Source of the DNA: JBGTKH01 sp041744735
Lineage (GTDB): Bacteria > Planctomycetota > Planctomycetia > Pirellulales > Pirellulaceae
Assembly: GCA_041744735.1 (NCBI GenBank)
Contig: JBGTKH010000015.1
Location: 1-13,376 of the forward strand
Reading direction: 5' to 3'
Length of the DNA stretch: 13,376 bases
Every line of letters begins with the position of its first letter. Within the stretch, counting starts at the first letter, position 1. The notes beneath the pieces are model-generated. The model made no database searches, had not been told where the DNA came from, and saw only the letters and a program-made list of their open reading frames with translations. A program made the translations under genes and the position numbers. This document shows, piece after piece, positions 13,283 through 13,376 of the stretch.

Positions 13283-13376
13283 GCGTCCAGTCTCCTCAAT
13301 GAAGCGTCTCTAAATAGCGTTGCGTGAATCTGGGAATCTCGCGAGCCACTGGGGTCAGTCGTTGAAAAAAATAAAT
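13283..13376. other. Upstream region of the hydrolase gene
   Basis: It holds the Shine-Dalgarno GAGGAG (minus strand, about 13291-13296). A promoter is expected here, but no good -10/-35 pair was recognised. Confidence 0.3.

Overview
The window most likely comes from a member of the Planctomycetota (Pirellulales-like). This is inference, from the moderately high GC content, a Tat-exported DUF3500 protein, a small protein ending in a UVR motif, TIR and DUF4062 signalling proteins, and many short palindromic elements between genes. There is no rRNA or tRNA to confirm it.

Left part (1 to about 6020) is an accessory, conflict-gene region with much decay. From left to right it holds: the start of a probable Xre/MbcA/ParS-type antitoxin (minus); the last ~70 codons of a large planctomycete hypothetical protein; the first ~25 codons of a HicA-like small protein, cut by a 104-bp piece of a TIR-domain gene; an intact toxin-first higBA pair; a TIR-domain gene broken by a 263-bp MITE-like element with 9-bp target duplications; a 1009-codon gene for a DUF4062 - coiled coil - TPR - unknown C-terminal protein; a frameshifted, truncated DUF4062 fragment of a STAND-type protein; and a probable fibronectin III-like remnant. 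The large DUF4062-TPR gene and the broken TIR gene lie on the same strand, 28 bp apart, so they probably formed a two-gene operon. This is the best candidate here for an undescribed conflict or defence system.

Right part (about 6020 to 13376) has ordinary chromosomal density. It carries a retropepsin-like aspartyl protease with an altered active-site motif (minus), the DUF3500 protein with a clear intrinsic terminator (minus), a long acyl-CoA dehydrogenase of the VLCAD/ACAD9 shape (minus), a UVR-motif protein (plus), a carboxymuconolactone decarboxylase/AhpD-like protein (plus), and a secreted CocE/NonD-family alpha/beta hydrolase related to alpha-amino-acid ester hydrolases (minus). Most of these genes have good Shine-Dalgarno sequences that fix internal starts.

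Several gaps between genes are filled by palindromes: a nested 162-bp cruciform at 7816-7977, a hairpin at 10763-10826, and an almost perfect 35-bp palindrome at 11321-11355 between convergent genes. A 60-bp hairpin of similar style sits inside the broken DUF4062 gene. Small hairpin and MITE-like elements therefore seem to be an active force in reshaping this genome.
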